Source: Coriaria nepalensis
Taxonomy: Eukaryota; Streptophyta; Magnoliopsida; Cucurbitales; Coriariaceae
Length of the DNA: 64,000 nucleotides
Reading direction: 5' to 3'
Assembly (NCBI GenBank): GCA_027186245.1
Contig: CP114486.1
Span: 11,918,501 to 11,982,500 of the forward strand
The translations under genes and the position numbers were made by a program. This document shows, in pieces, positions 10,149 through 21,109 of the stretch. The notes under the pieces were generated by a model, which did no database searches, had not been told where the DNA came from, and worked only from the letters and a program-made list of their open reading frames with translations. How positions within the stretch are numbered: the stretch's first letter is position 1; the number at the start of each line of letters is the position of its first letter.

Positions 10149-12492
10149 ATGGGTCATGTCAATGCTCATGATCATCAAAGTGAAGCAGTGATTGATATCA
10201 TAAAGCTGAAGAACTATATAGGCGGTGGGCTCTCATTTTCCGAACTTACCTACACTGTTGTCAAGAAGAAGGAAATTGAAGGCAAATGGGTGAACCAAGA
10301 TGTGGATTTGTTGCACCGGATTACCGGCTCTGCACCGAAGGGTTGTATCACCGCTGTTATGGGTCCGAGTGGGGCTGGAAAATCAACGTTCTTGGACGGT
10401 CTAGCTGGTCGAATTGCTAGTGGAAGCCTTAAGGGTAGAGTATCCCTAGATGGAATGCCTGTTAACGCCACTTTGATCAAAAGAACTTCGGCTTACGTTA
10501 TGCAAGAAGATCGGCTTTTCCCAATGCTCACGGTTTACGAAACTCTCATGTTTGCTGCCGATTTCCGCCTCGGCTCGATCTCCGTCTCGGATAAACAACA
10601 ACGGGTTGAGAAGCTCATCGATCAACTTGGTTTATCTGTAAGTTGATTAATCTCCTCTTTCTTTCTTCATATATATAGGTTTTCTTTAAATGGTTTTTGG
10701 ATTTAAATGATTCTGTGATTATAGTTGTCGCGAAATACTTATATTGGCGATGAGGGTACACGAGGAGTATCAGGGGGAGAGCGTAGGAGAGTTTCGATCG
10801 GTGTGAATATAATCCACACACCATCATTACTCTTCCTAGACGAGCCAACCTCAGGCCTAGACTCAACAAGTGCTCATAGTGTGATCGAAAAGGTGCACCA
10901 CATTGCAAGGTTGGGTAGCACCGTCATTCTGACAATCCACCAACCTTCATCTCGAATAGTACAACTTCTCGACCATCTCATCATCCTCGCTCGAGGGCAG
11001 CTCATGTTTCAAGGGTCACCAAAAGATGTTCCTCACCATCTGGGCCGCATGGGACGTAAAGTCCCCCAAGGTGAGAGCCCGATTGAGTATTTGATTGATG
11101 TTATTCAGGAGTATGATCAATCTGAGTTAGGAGTCGAACCCTTAGCCGAATTTGTCCACATGGGAACGAAACCACCCTTTTTGCCCGGGATCGAGATGTC
11201 AGATGTGGTTTCGACCGTTTTACCCTCACCACGAGGAATTGATGATAAAACAAATAGACGCCTTAGATTACAAACGAATGCTCATGTGGCTATTCACGAC
11301 TTTGATCATAGCGTGAGAAGTCCATACAACACCTCGAGATCATGGAGTGCTAGCCATAATGGCGTTATGCAAGCGTTGCGATTAACACCTTCCCGCCAAC
11401 AATTTAGTGGGAAAACGCCGAACCCTATAAGGTAGATTGTTTTTTGATCTGTACCTAATTTGATTGATTCAAAATCATCTATATCCTCTCATATTCGTTG
11501 TTCTTTTTTCGTGCAGCTCATCTTCAGGTTATTACACGCACTCGAGCCAAATCCTTCAACATACACCAACACCTCATAGTAGTGATTACACAGTCGACGA
11601 AAACGATTATTTGACACCAAACTCGCCGAGCTATGCAAACCACCACACGGGTCCGAAGTTTCCAAATTCGTTCTTCTCGGAAACTTGGATGCTCATGCGT
11701 CGGAACTTCAAAATAATCTTCCGAACCCCCGAACTTTTCCTCTCCCGACTAATGGTATTAACCGTCATGGGCTTCATGATGGCCACAATGTTCAAAAACC
11801 CCAAACCAGACACACAAGGAATCACAAACCGTCTCAGTTTCTTCATCTTCACCGTTTGTCTCTTCTTCTTCTCCTCAAACGACGCCGTTCCAGCTTTCAT
11901 CCAAGAACGGTTCATCTACATCCGAGAAACTTCCCATAACGCCTATAGAGCCTCCTCCTACACTATAGCCGGAGTAATCACCTACCTACCTTTCCTTGCC
12001 ATACAAGCCCTAGTCTATGCTGGGATCGTTTGGTTTGCCCTAAAGCTTAGAGGGTCTTTCTTATACTTCTTGATAGTTCTCTACGCAGCCCTTCTTTCCA
12101 CCAATTCATTTGTCATGTTTGTGAGCTCGGTTGTGCCTAACTACATTTTGGGTTATGCGGCGGTTATTGCCTTTACGGCTCTCTTCTTCTTGTTTTGTGG
12201 TTACTTCTTGAATAGTCATGATATTCCGGCATATTGTAAATGGATGAATACGATTTCTACCATGACGTATCCGTATGAAGGTCTACTGATGAATCAATAT
12301 CAAACGACGGAAGTTTTCGGGTTCAATAACGGGAATCCAATCCGGGGTACCGACATATTAAACAGTCTTCATATCGATACGGATTCGTTTAAGAAGTGGG
12401 AGAAGGTGATTATCATGCTGGGTTGGGCTGTTCTTTATAGGATTTTGTTTTATATAATCCTCCGTTTCGCATCCAAGAACCAGAGAACATAG
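10149..12492 (+). CDS. STR: half-size ABCG transporter, STR (STUNTED ARBUSCULE) type
   Basis: Three exons (10149-10637, 10725-11431, 11517-12492) join in phase to 723 residues. The N-terminal nucleotide-binding domain has Walker A GPSGAGKS (about residues 71-78), signature VSGGERRRVSIGV (about 178), Walker B LLFLDEPTSGLDS and H-loop TIHQPSS. A long linker (SRSWSASHNG, TPHSSDYTVDENDYLTP) leads to an ABC2 membrane domain from about residue 470, with the segments LSRLMVLTVMGFMMATMF, NRLSFFIFTVCLFFF, YILGYAAVIAFTALFFLFCG and a last helix before FASKNQRT. The linker and the DEGTRGVSGGE and QLMFQGSPKDV stretches recall legume and rice STR rather than cuticle or ABA transporters. STR works as a heterodimer with STR2 in the periarbuscular membrane and is needed for arbuscule growth, probably exporting lipid to the fungus. 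No break was seen. The orthology is from memory of family sequences. Confidence 0.88.
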
Positions 12493-12772
12493 AAGACTAG
12501 AAGTGCAAATTGCTTCGATTTGGGAATGGGTTTGAATTTATTTTTCAATCAGTTTAACTTTTTTTTCTTACTCTTATCCTTTTTTTTTACCTCCTAGTAA
12601 TTGGAAATCATGTTTGCAAAATAAGTAAAAGAAGAAACTTGAAATGCGAGCTCTTGAATTCTGAGAACTTTGATTAGTTACTCATTAAATATAGAGAACA
12701 AGGCAAAATTTACAAGAGTAGTTTTTGTGTGTTCTTAATACAAGTGAGGAAGAAAGGCAGGGCAAATATAAC

Positions 12773-13226
12773 TTATGAGGTAGTAAAAAGAGAAGGGTTA
12801 GCAGATGCAGTAGTGACTTGGACCTCAAACAATTCTAATCGCCGCTCTAGAGTATCAAGCTTCTCATTCAACGCTGCTAATTTGTTCTTCGTTGTAGCCT
12901 CTGCAATAAATAAATAAATAAATAACACAAATTTGATGGGTTACCCAATTTGGATTCTTGGTTCTTTGTGAAACCCAGGTCCGAAATTTCAACATCAACA
13001 CAGATCAAGTGGGGAGTAGTGATTTGAGAAAATAGATAGATCTAAATTTCTAATAAGGGGATAAAAAAAAAAAGAAAAAAGAAGAAGAAAAAAATTACCA
13101 AATTGGACGAGGAAATCAAAGAGGCGACGAACGTTGATGGAAATGTGAGAGATGAACTCGCGATTTTCCCAGTCGGCCTGGACCGCTATTCCGACGTTTA
13201 CGGCGTTCGTTATTCCGCCGGCTCTC

Positions 13227-13231
<5 letters not shown>
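12773..13231 (-). CDS. BRK1: BRICK1 (BRK1/HSPC300), SCAR/WAVE complex subunit
   Basis: Two minus-strand exons (13231-13099 and 12900-12773) join in phase 1 to 86 residues. The product begins MARAGGITNAVNVGIAVQ and continues with DWENREFISHIS and NVRRLFDFLVQFEATTK. It then has a heptad-like coiled coil (LAALNEKLDTLERRLELFE) and a short tail ending in FTTS. This matches plant BRICK1 in length and almost every residue. It is the smallest subunit of the SCAR/WAVE complex, which activates ARP2/3 actin nucleation and shapes epidermal cells and trichomes. The gene is convergent with STR, their stops being 281 bp apart. A (GA) run ends directly at its start codon. Confidence 0.96.

Positions 13232-13257
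<26 letters not shown>
13230..13257 (-). repeat. (GA)n microsatellite abutting the BRK1 start codon
   Basis: On the plus strand this is an uninterrupted CT run. On the minus strand it is a GA run that ends exactly at the ATG of BRK1, so the last leader bases of the mRNA are GA repeats. It is known that (CT/GA)n tracts near transcript starts bind BPC/BBR-type GAGA factors. A role here is inference. Confidence 0.9.
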
Positions 13258-13259
13258 AA

Positions 13260-14453
13260 CAGCTGCCAACGTCCTGGGCAGGAACGGTGAAGCGGAATTC
13301 TATTCATTCTTGTTAAAAGAAAATAAAAAAATCGATTTCTTTTTTGGGCCGAATAATTGGGGTCACCTTTTTTCCTAGTGGGCTTTATTTCAGGAACTAA
13401 AATGTTTGGACCACAACACTTATGGCCCAGCTTAGAGAAGGTTGGATCAATTGATGTCAGATGATGCCCCCTGTCTTAGGTCTGGTCTTCTTATGAGTTC
13501 TAGAAAGTTCAAAAAGGGATTGGAAAGGACGGGATGGGGATCCGATCTTCAAGATCGAGAAAAAAGGAGGCCAAGAAATTAAAACAATTTATCAAAAAAT
13601 TTTTTTTCTCCTTTCAAACAATTATAAAAGCATGGGTTATCATATTCTTAGGCACTGACGTGGTTTTTAAGTATTTTTAGAGATTTTTTGTGTTTTATAA
13701 TCATAAATCATATTAATATATAAATATTTTAAAAGTATATTTAATTTATTAATGAATTAAATAATTATAATTATACATAAATTTAATATAATTATATCTA
13801 TAATTATAATTAATTTTTAAAAAAACCCACATTTTTTAACGTTAATTGAAAACGTCAACTTCTTTCCCAGAATATGTTTTTTTTTTTTTTTTTTTAAAGT
13901 ATTTGGGAACACGACAAAATTGCAGTCCCCACATAAGCCTTGTTCTCTGCACTGGCCCCTGTAAACTTGTTTCCTCTTGTTGTACCCACCTCACATGGGG
14001 CTCTAACTCCCCCCATATTCTTATTTACAGCCCATCACACACACACTCTCTCTCTCTCTCTCTCTCTCTCACCCTCTCCTCAGTACAATTCATTCACCTT
14101 TTCCAATCCACTCATATTTTCCTAATACAAATTTTTTAGTTGATCGCATACCATATAAAACTGACATCTACCGAATCATTGATCGGTCCACCATTTCTCC
14201 AACATCACCCTTTTCACCTCAAAACTGTAGTCTACTTGGTAAACTGTGAACCATGCCTGGTTCATTGAATCACTGGGGTAACTCAAAATACAGTATTCCC
14301 AGTAAATTTGTAATTACCTAGCCCCATAAAAAGGAAAAAGAAAAAAAGGGACCCTTATAAGACAGACATATAGCTGTCTACCGGCCCTCCTCTTCTCCTC
14401 CTCCTCCTCCTTCTTCTTCTCTCGTATATTATTGAATTGCCTTATAACTTAGA
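13260..14453. other. intergenic: BRK1 upstream region and promoter of the small gene at 14.45 kb
   Basis: The middle (13600-13840) is very AT-rich. A T run lies at about 13877-13896 and a CT microsatellite at about 14046-14070. TATAAGA at about 14356-14362 followed by a CT-rich leader (14390-14425) is a plausible start region for the gene at 14454. No other gene was seen; the frames over the CT run are repeat artefacts. Confidence 0.5.
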
Positions 14454-14825
14454 ATGGAGAGCTCATCAGAATTCACCGACTACTGGAGCAGTAGTAGTAT
14501 TAGTACCGGAGGAGGGTGTGTGGCGGCGGCATTGTCTCCAATATCATGCTTTCCGAGCATGCACGAGAAGGGACTAATGGACTACAACCGGATCGAGTGC
14601 AGCAAGAGATCCAACCGGAAGTGGCGAAACCTGTTAAAGAGATGGCTTAAAGGTAGAAGGATGGTGGTCATGACTACTATTTGGGGCTCTAAACCGATGT
14701 CGTTTCAGTATGATGCTGTTAGTTACTCTCAAAATTTTGATGACGAACCCCCCCGCCATTCTCTTGCATTTCCGCTTCATGTTATAGATCGCTCCTCCTC
14801 TACCTGCGTTATAATCAGTAATTAA
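14454..14825 (+). CDS. small plant protein of unknown function, 123 residues
   Basis: This single exon begins MESSSEFTDYWSSSS after a CT-rich leader. It has no signal peptide or membrane segment. A basic block in the middle (KRSNRKWRNLLKRWLKGRR, about residues 51-69) is followed by the motif FQYDAVSYSQNFDDEP (about residues 83-98), then a hydrophobic end (DRSSSTCVIISN). The basic block with the (S)YDAVSYSQNFD motif is one I have seen in short, stress-responsive plant proteins without assigned function. The reading frame is complete, the codon use looks ordinary, and the leader supports expression. No function is proposed. Confidence 0.75.
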   Translation: MESSSEFTDYWSSSSISTGGGCVAAALSPISCFPSMHEKGLMDYNRIECSKRSNRKWRNLLKRWLKGRRMVVMTTIWGSKPMSFQYDAVSYSQNFDDEPPRHSLAFPLHVIDRSSSTCVIISN

Positions 14826-15245
14826 AACTTTTATTTCTATTTTCTTGATTTTTTTTCCCCATTTCAATTACATCTTTTTGTTTGTAATTAGTACTATACA
14901 TATAGATATATATATATATGTGTATGTTAATTAAGAGGAACAAATCTACAGTCTTTACTTGCTGGATCTGATGAGGACGAGTTTTAAAGTCTATCTTTAT
15001 AGTTTTGATTAGCAAACACGGATGAGATTGGATTAAAATTTCGATAAATTAATAATTTTAATAATAAATAAAAGTATTATTTTAATAAAATATTAAATTT
15101 TAAAAAATAATATATCATTTTTAAATTGAAATCGATTAAATAATTATTTAAATTTTTTTATTAATCTATTAAAATTTTACTATAATATTAAAATTTAAAA
15201 TAAGAAATGTCACTCCAGTTGCATTAAAAACTACAGTGAATACAA
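14826..15245. other. AT-rich spacer, no gene seen
   Basis: This stretch is the 3' flank of the 14.45-kb gene. It holds a short TA repeat near 14905-14918 and long A/T-only stretches (15040-15210). Nothing coding was recognised. Confidence 0.5.
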
Positions 15246-15249
15246 ATTT

Positions 15250-15901
15250 TACGTAGCACTATAGGAGGGGTGATCCCGGGCTTAAATCAGAGTCTTCCTT
15301 AATTGTTAATCAAGACTACCCTTGGACATGAATTCATTATACTTGTAGTTAGTTAGTAACTCACCCTTGTCATGACAGCGCACCAACTACCGGTGTCTCT
15401 ATCGGCTTATTGTCTTCACTTCTGTCGCATATTCTTTCTTCCCTTGCGAGGATCATGTCCAGAATTTCTCCACCGTTGTTTCCATACTTAAATCAACAAT
15501 GAAGGCTTTGTAAACAGAACCAGACCCTCCTTTGTAACTGACTTTCAGAAGCAGCTTAAACCCTCCTTTCCCAACTTCAATCATTAGAGAGAAGTTTTTT
15601 GTAGCAAATAAAGGGTTTTTATAGCAAAAACCCCGCTTTTCCATTTTCAACGTTGTTATTAACCGAAGTTAGATTTGTGTTCTCTACTATTCTTTTCACC
15701 AGCTGTTTCTTTCTCCAATCAATTGGACAAGTAATCATGATCATCACCACGAAAATCAAGCTGCATGCCATTAGCGGTACCAATCTCTTTGTTCTGCTTT
15801 CTCTTACTTATCCTTCTCAGAAATGTAGAATGGTATTTTCTGCAACTTGCCTTACCCAGCAATAAATCATTTAAGTACAAACATAGTCCATACAGCAACA
15901 A
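15250..15901 (-). pseudogene. lectin receptor kinase relic (kinase N-lobe)
   Basis: On the minus strand, 15610 to about 15450 reads LFATKNFSLMIEVGKGGF, then GSGSVYKAFIVDLSMETTVEK. This parallels the ATKNFSDERKLGEGGFG to VAVKK part of the lectin kinases at 23.7 and 30.6 kb. Further down (15450-15300) come GKKEYATEVKTISR, then a stop, then CHDKGE, and later EFMSKGSLD followed by a stop. These correspond to the N-lobe up to the SLDSHLFGK position. In-frame stops, a rearranged glycine loop and loss of the rest of the kinase make it dead. A frame at 15719-15901 (SKRKQNKE) may be the juxtamembrane remnant. The relic is opposite in strand to the two live copies. Confidence 0.75.
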
Positions 15902-15904
15902 AGG

Positions 15905-18460
15905 CTAGGCCGAAGGTCGGTTCGCACAGAAACGGATGTTTTTGCTCGCGCCTATTCAGCCCAATGTTCAATCATTTAAAATATTTGGCCTCTATTGATG
16001 CATACTCAGGAGGGAGGAATACCGTAATCAACTTAGTTTAATCATTTAACTTAGATTCACGGAATAATGTTTGTTTCTTATTTTCTAATAACACATCAGT
16101 TCATAAATTCACCGATTCGGGATTCTCTCAACATCATTACATTATCCTTGTGCGGATCGGATTCGATAGACATTCCTACGTCGATGAGCCGTTTTCGCTC
16201 CAAGAAACCATCAAGCTGATCAGTAAGGTTCTGTCCATGAATTTCTTTCTTCTTTCAAGTTTGTCTCTCGGGCTGGCTTAGATGAAGATGGATAGGAACA
16301 CGTACGTTCTCTTCAGCATTAAAGGTATATGGTGTAGTAGTGAAGATATGTCTGCTTATTGCTACATTTTCCTCATCCCTTGTGCCATAAACCTGAGACA
16401 TGATGAATCTTTTTTTGGTTTAATAATCTTAGAATATATAGATTTTGTTGGGTGAGTAATGAAAAAATGAATTACCTTCTTATTCAATTCCATGCCTTCT
16501 TGACGAATAAGGTTTACCTTCTTATAGAGTTCCATATTTTTTCGATGAATAAGATCACCTTGACATTCAAGCAACACTGTTTTAAAATTTCATGGGACCA
16601 TAAAAGAACTGATCATATTCTTCTTTACCCAAAAAATATTCAAGATAGAAAAGGGGTCTGGATTCAGTCTGGCTAGAATGTGCGGGTCCTGATTGATCAA
16701 GACTCAAAGTTGATCTTTTTAATGCGTTACTGTATCATTTTGCAAAAATTAAAGGTTTATAAATCATTAAATCACGTGATATTCTTTTATGGGCTGACTT
16801 TTCTATTTAGCTCTTTTATTTCATCGGTTAAGATCTGTTCCTGCAAAAATCAAAATTTTCAGATGTCTCCTTTTTTATTATGTCGGAAAATATTTTAGAC
16901 TATGCATGGAGTATATTTCGTCAACGGCTGAATCATGCCACGTAAGTATCTATTATGCTAATATGGCATGATCCTACCTGATGGGAGTTTGTACACCATG
17001 TTGAAAATATATATACATGAAGAAGAGAAAATGAGCATTGATATATATATATTGATCGGATCACCTTTTTAAGGCGCACACTGATTCTCTAGAAGATGCA
17101 GGTCCTTAATGCTTAAACCGCAGAGTTGTTCTCCCATCAATTGCCTGTTGATGTAAGTAAAGGATATCTATATATACCGATAGTTCTCCTGCAAGCTGTG
17201 TAGCTGTTGCCTTAGGTTTTCTGCTTCACTTTGCCATAGCACAATAGAAGTACGTGAATGCCAAATTAGAAAATGCTCATCAGGACTACGTACGCACCCT
17301 TCTTTTGATCATTACTGTAATGCAATTTCCAAGAACAAAAAAAAAAAAACATATATATATATATCCAAAGTCCAAGTTGCTTAATTTGGTTGATCAGCTC
17401 TTACAGAAACATCCAACTCCTCTTGTAGTGCAAGATTTTGCATGCGATGAGGAAGTACTTACAGGATATATATCGTGTAATAATATTGTAGATATATTGT
17501 CTTGGTCAAGACGAACGAACTATTTTTCAATGAAGTTACGATCAAAGTTTTTCTGTTTAAATCATCAAGAGTGTGTGTTCTAATGATGATCAAAGTTTTT
17601 AATCATAATTCCATTAAAAAATAGTTCGTTCGACTTGGCCACCAATATTCTAGAATATTACAGTATGGTCTTGTTCCTCCTCATATATATCACTCCAGAA
17701 AGAAAAAAAAAAACACATGTAAGATCTTGATTGTACTAATTGGGAGTTAGAAGTTTTCTGAAACCCAACACATGAAACACCTTTATATTTCATTTTTTAA
17801 TGTAGGGTTGGATACTATGTAGTTATTACTATTCATTCAACCTTGCTATCAAGAAATTTCCATATATATATATATATATATGTATGTTTGTATGTATGTA
17901 TATATACCTTCACCTCTGATATGGGATTAAGCAGTAGTTGATCTTCCTCCAATTTGTTATATCTATGATGATGGATCTAATATTGCTGAAGAGAGAAAGT
18001 GAATGATTGATTAGATCCAGCACAGTGAAACACAATGAATTAATGTATATTAATTATTATCCAAGCCAACCGCAAATCAGTTCATATGCATACTATAACT
18101 CATCAATAAAGAAGTAGAAATAAGTGAGATTTATTAGAAATAGAGATTTATTAAATTTATATCTCAAAACCAACGAAAAGAATTATCTATTATATATATA
18201 TAAAGTTCTCAAACTTATCTTAATAAGATGATTATGTTAATAGAAATAGTGAAGAGCTGTATACTTACAGTTGAGAGTTGTATATTATATATATATAGAA
18301 ACATTTGTAAGCCGTGAATCGTATAAGTCAGTGACACATGTACAGTGGTGGCTAGCTAACTGTATAATCTTAATATATATCAATATGTGATAACATTCAT
18401 CTTCACTGCATTTTGTTTTCACCATATATGAAAAACAAACACTCACATCCGCATCCGAAA

Positions 18461-18480
<20 letters not shown>
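15905..18480. other. intergenic, no gene seen
   Basis: This stretch holds TA-type microsatellites (about 17349-17364, 17863-17900, 18275-18297) and an AG run at about 18461-18486. Frames of 60-110 codons exist, but none shows a recognisable domain. Confidence 0.5.
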
Positions 18481-18485
<5 letters not shown>

Positions 18486-18491
<6 letters not shown>

Positions 18492-18655
18492 TCTACCTTG
18501 AAGCACATAAGCGACCTTGGCGGAATCAGAGAAACGAGGAAGAGCAAATCCGTTCTTCTCGAGGGCGAGCTCTCCAGCACCAAAGCTTGGTTGGACACCA
18601 AACTTTCTTAGGCAACCTTGGGGTGAGATCAATATCAATGTTCTTTTTCTCGGTA
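18486..18655 (-). pseudogene. first exon of a legumin-like cupin gene, decayed
   Basis: On the minus strand one frame reads NIDIDLTPRLPKKV, and after a shift another reads GAGELALEKNGFALPRFSDS followed by KVAYVLQG just before a GT. This is the first exon of plant bicupin/legumin-like proteins of the Arabidopsis At1g07750 type (from memory), which begin M-D/E-L-D-L-x-P and reach the same VAYVLQG donor. The expected ATG reads ATT, the block between PKKV and GAGELALEK is deleted, and the frame is broken. No later cupin exon was found downstream on this strand, so only the first exon remains. An AG microsatellite abuts its donor side. Confidence 0.65.
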
Positions 18656-18689
18656 AACAAATAGAGTAGAAGAGAGAGTTCACGTTAAT

Positions 18690-20900
18690 TGTGAATAAGA
18701 AAGTGACTCCAGTGTTTATTTATAGAGTTTACAAGAATCAAAGTGCTTAGAGATAAATTTGATGATAGGAGATATTTGTCGACGTTTTATTTAAAATTTA
18801 TCTAAATTTAATTCATTTAAAGATATTTTAATATCATACTTTTTAAATGTTATTTAAAAATTTTTAATTTATACATTTGATACGATAACTAAAATAGAAT
18901 GTTCCGAAAATTATAAGGACATAATTGAGCCATATGTAAAAATATAAGAAGGAAAATGAATAAATAATAAAAATTCAAAAATAATAATATTTAGCCTAAA
19001 AGTTTTAATGTATAATAAATAAATATAAATAAATGGCCAAACGAACAGGTAGTCCACCAATTCTTTCCGCTAATTAAAAAGGTTTTTTGATTAATTTTAT
19101 AATATTTGCTTCAAGACCTATATTTATAAATAAATAAATATATATAAATAAAACTATAGAGGTATATGGTAGCAAAATAATGCATAATAATCTAGTAAAC
19201 TATGTTAATAATCCAAATTCAAAAGATTTTAATTTTGGTTATATTCTCATTATTTTATTACAATTTATTTTTACCCTTTTAAGTAAATCGATAACTTTTT
19301 TTTTTCCTTAGAGGGTAAAGGACCCGTATATAGAATATTAAAGTCACATATATTCGTAGACAACCCAATAAATATATAAGGTAACAAAAGAATTTTCATA
19401 GTTGCATCTCATGTAGTTTATTTACTGCATTTAGAAGAACATTATCTCATGTTATCCGTAACCAATTATATCTTCTAGTTAAGTTTGACTTAAAGTGTTC
19501 TTTGCGACATACAGAGTACTCAGAACGAATTCCTTTTATATCCATAGCCGAATGGTTGGAATATTGCAACTACAAGCATCTCATACTATCATTGCATTTA
19601 ATGCAATATATTAACTACATAACTCATATATTAATAAATTATTAACCCTCATATATCCATAACCGATTAAATTAAATATTAATATCGAATTGAGAATAAC
19701 CTTTTGAAAGGTACTATATAAGACTTTCTTATATGATCTACAAACTTAATATAATCATAGAAAAAATTAATTTGTTAATGGTCTCATCAATGCATGTATA
19801 TATGATTCTAATTCTTTTCAATATAATGAGAAAATACATATGACATTGACACAATCATGCATGTTCTCATTCAACACTTGAATAATCATGCATGTTAATC
19901 CATTCAACATAATCTATGTGTCATATGATATTCGGCCTATATTATAATTCAATTTAAAAAAATGATTTGTTTGATTAACTCTTTAATCAATAAAATCATG
20001 TTTATGGATTAGTGTATAAATTAGTGCCACTATTTTATTAGATATTTTAATAACACTTTAAGAATATTAATATAGTCACTAGTTTTCTTGAGAAAATATA
20101 ACTTTTAATTATGATGTTTTTCTTAACACTTCAAGAACGTCCTTAAAATTACAAATTTTCTTAAGATTCAATAAATTTCAAATTGATATAACCTTAACAC
20201 TTTAAGAATATCAACAAAATTATTAGTTTTCTTAAACCTTGAACACTTTTAAGGCTTCAAAAAATAAATTCATACTTGTTAGAAATATCTTATCTTAATA
20301 GGTTAAATTTAACATACACAGACATTTAACAAGTTTTATCTAGAATTCCGGTAATGAATTGAGGCTTTGATACTATTGTAATTCGATGGTTCTTTCACAC
20401 ATCTTGGGGCATAATCCATTTTTGAAAAAAAATTTCGAGATATTCAGACTCAAAAGCAAATTACCAAGATCAAAGTTTGATGCAATGTGTTTTCATAACA
20501 CTTAATGTGTTTTATACTTAGTCCACAATCTCCTCCAAACTCCAAACCGAATTTCACCCACCCTTAACTCCAAACGGAATTTCGAAATATTTAGAAATGT
20601 TAAATTATAATTAATATATAATTTAAGAAAATATAACTTTATTTATTACAAGTGGGGTGCAAAAGTATTTATACTAGGAACATGTCTTTCTTTTCTTTTG
20701 GGTAAGAAGGAAGAGGGAAAAATGGGCATGTTAATGGAGTTCATTAGCCCCGAAGCCAAGGGTACAAAGCCAGATCTTTGAGCAGACAAGGTAACTAAGA
20801 TTAGTCAGTACATACAACAATGAGTCATACACAAAGGGATTTGGGGTATCTCCACGTGTCAAACATAAAGTTTGGAGTTTGCGAAATTGGTATCGAGATC
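18690..20900. other. AT-rich intergenic DNA, possible remains of an LTR element
   Basis: No gene was seen. About 20040-20250 holds three loosely repeated units of roughly 90 bp, each with AACACTT-AAGAA followed by TTTTCTTAA. At 20357-20375 the minus strand reads TAGTATCAAAGCC, close to the retroelement primer-binding site TGGTATCAGAGCC. No paired LTRs were recognised. Confidence 0.35.
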
Positions 20901-20973
20901 ATCAGCACGATTTCATGGTATGGTTATGAAACTTGAAAATTTCAAAATCAGAAAGATATGGAATCTGTGCACA

Positions 20974-21105
20974 CATATATATACATATATACATATATAC
21001 ATATATATATACATATATACATATATATATACATATATACATATATACATATATACATATATACATATATACATATATACATATATATATATATATTCAT
21101 ATATA
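20974..21105. repeat. (ACATAT)n / (TATACA)n minisatellite
   Basis: About 130 bp of ACATATAT units of slightly varying length is interspersed with pure TA stretches. The repeat is open in several frames, which explains the Tyr/Ile/His-rich frames over it. These are not genes. Confidence 0.95.
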
Positions 21106-21109
21106 TTCA

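Noticed and set aside
13103..13378. Plus-strand and second minus-strand frames over the BRK1 first exon and CT run
   Set aside because: They are shadows of BRK1 and of the microsatellite; only the BRK1 frame has family similarity and proper splicing.
16004..16015. CTCAGGAGGGA, resembling the core of miR390
   Set aside because: Only 11-12 bases match, the rest differs, and no pairing star arm was seen nearby.
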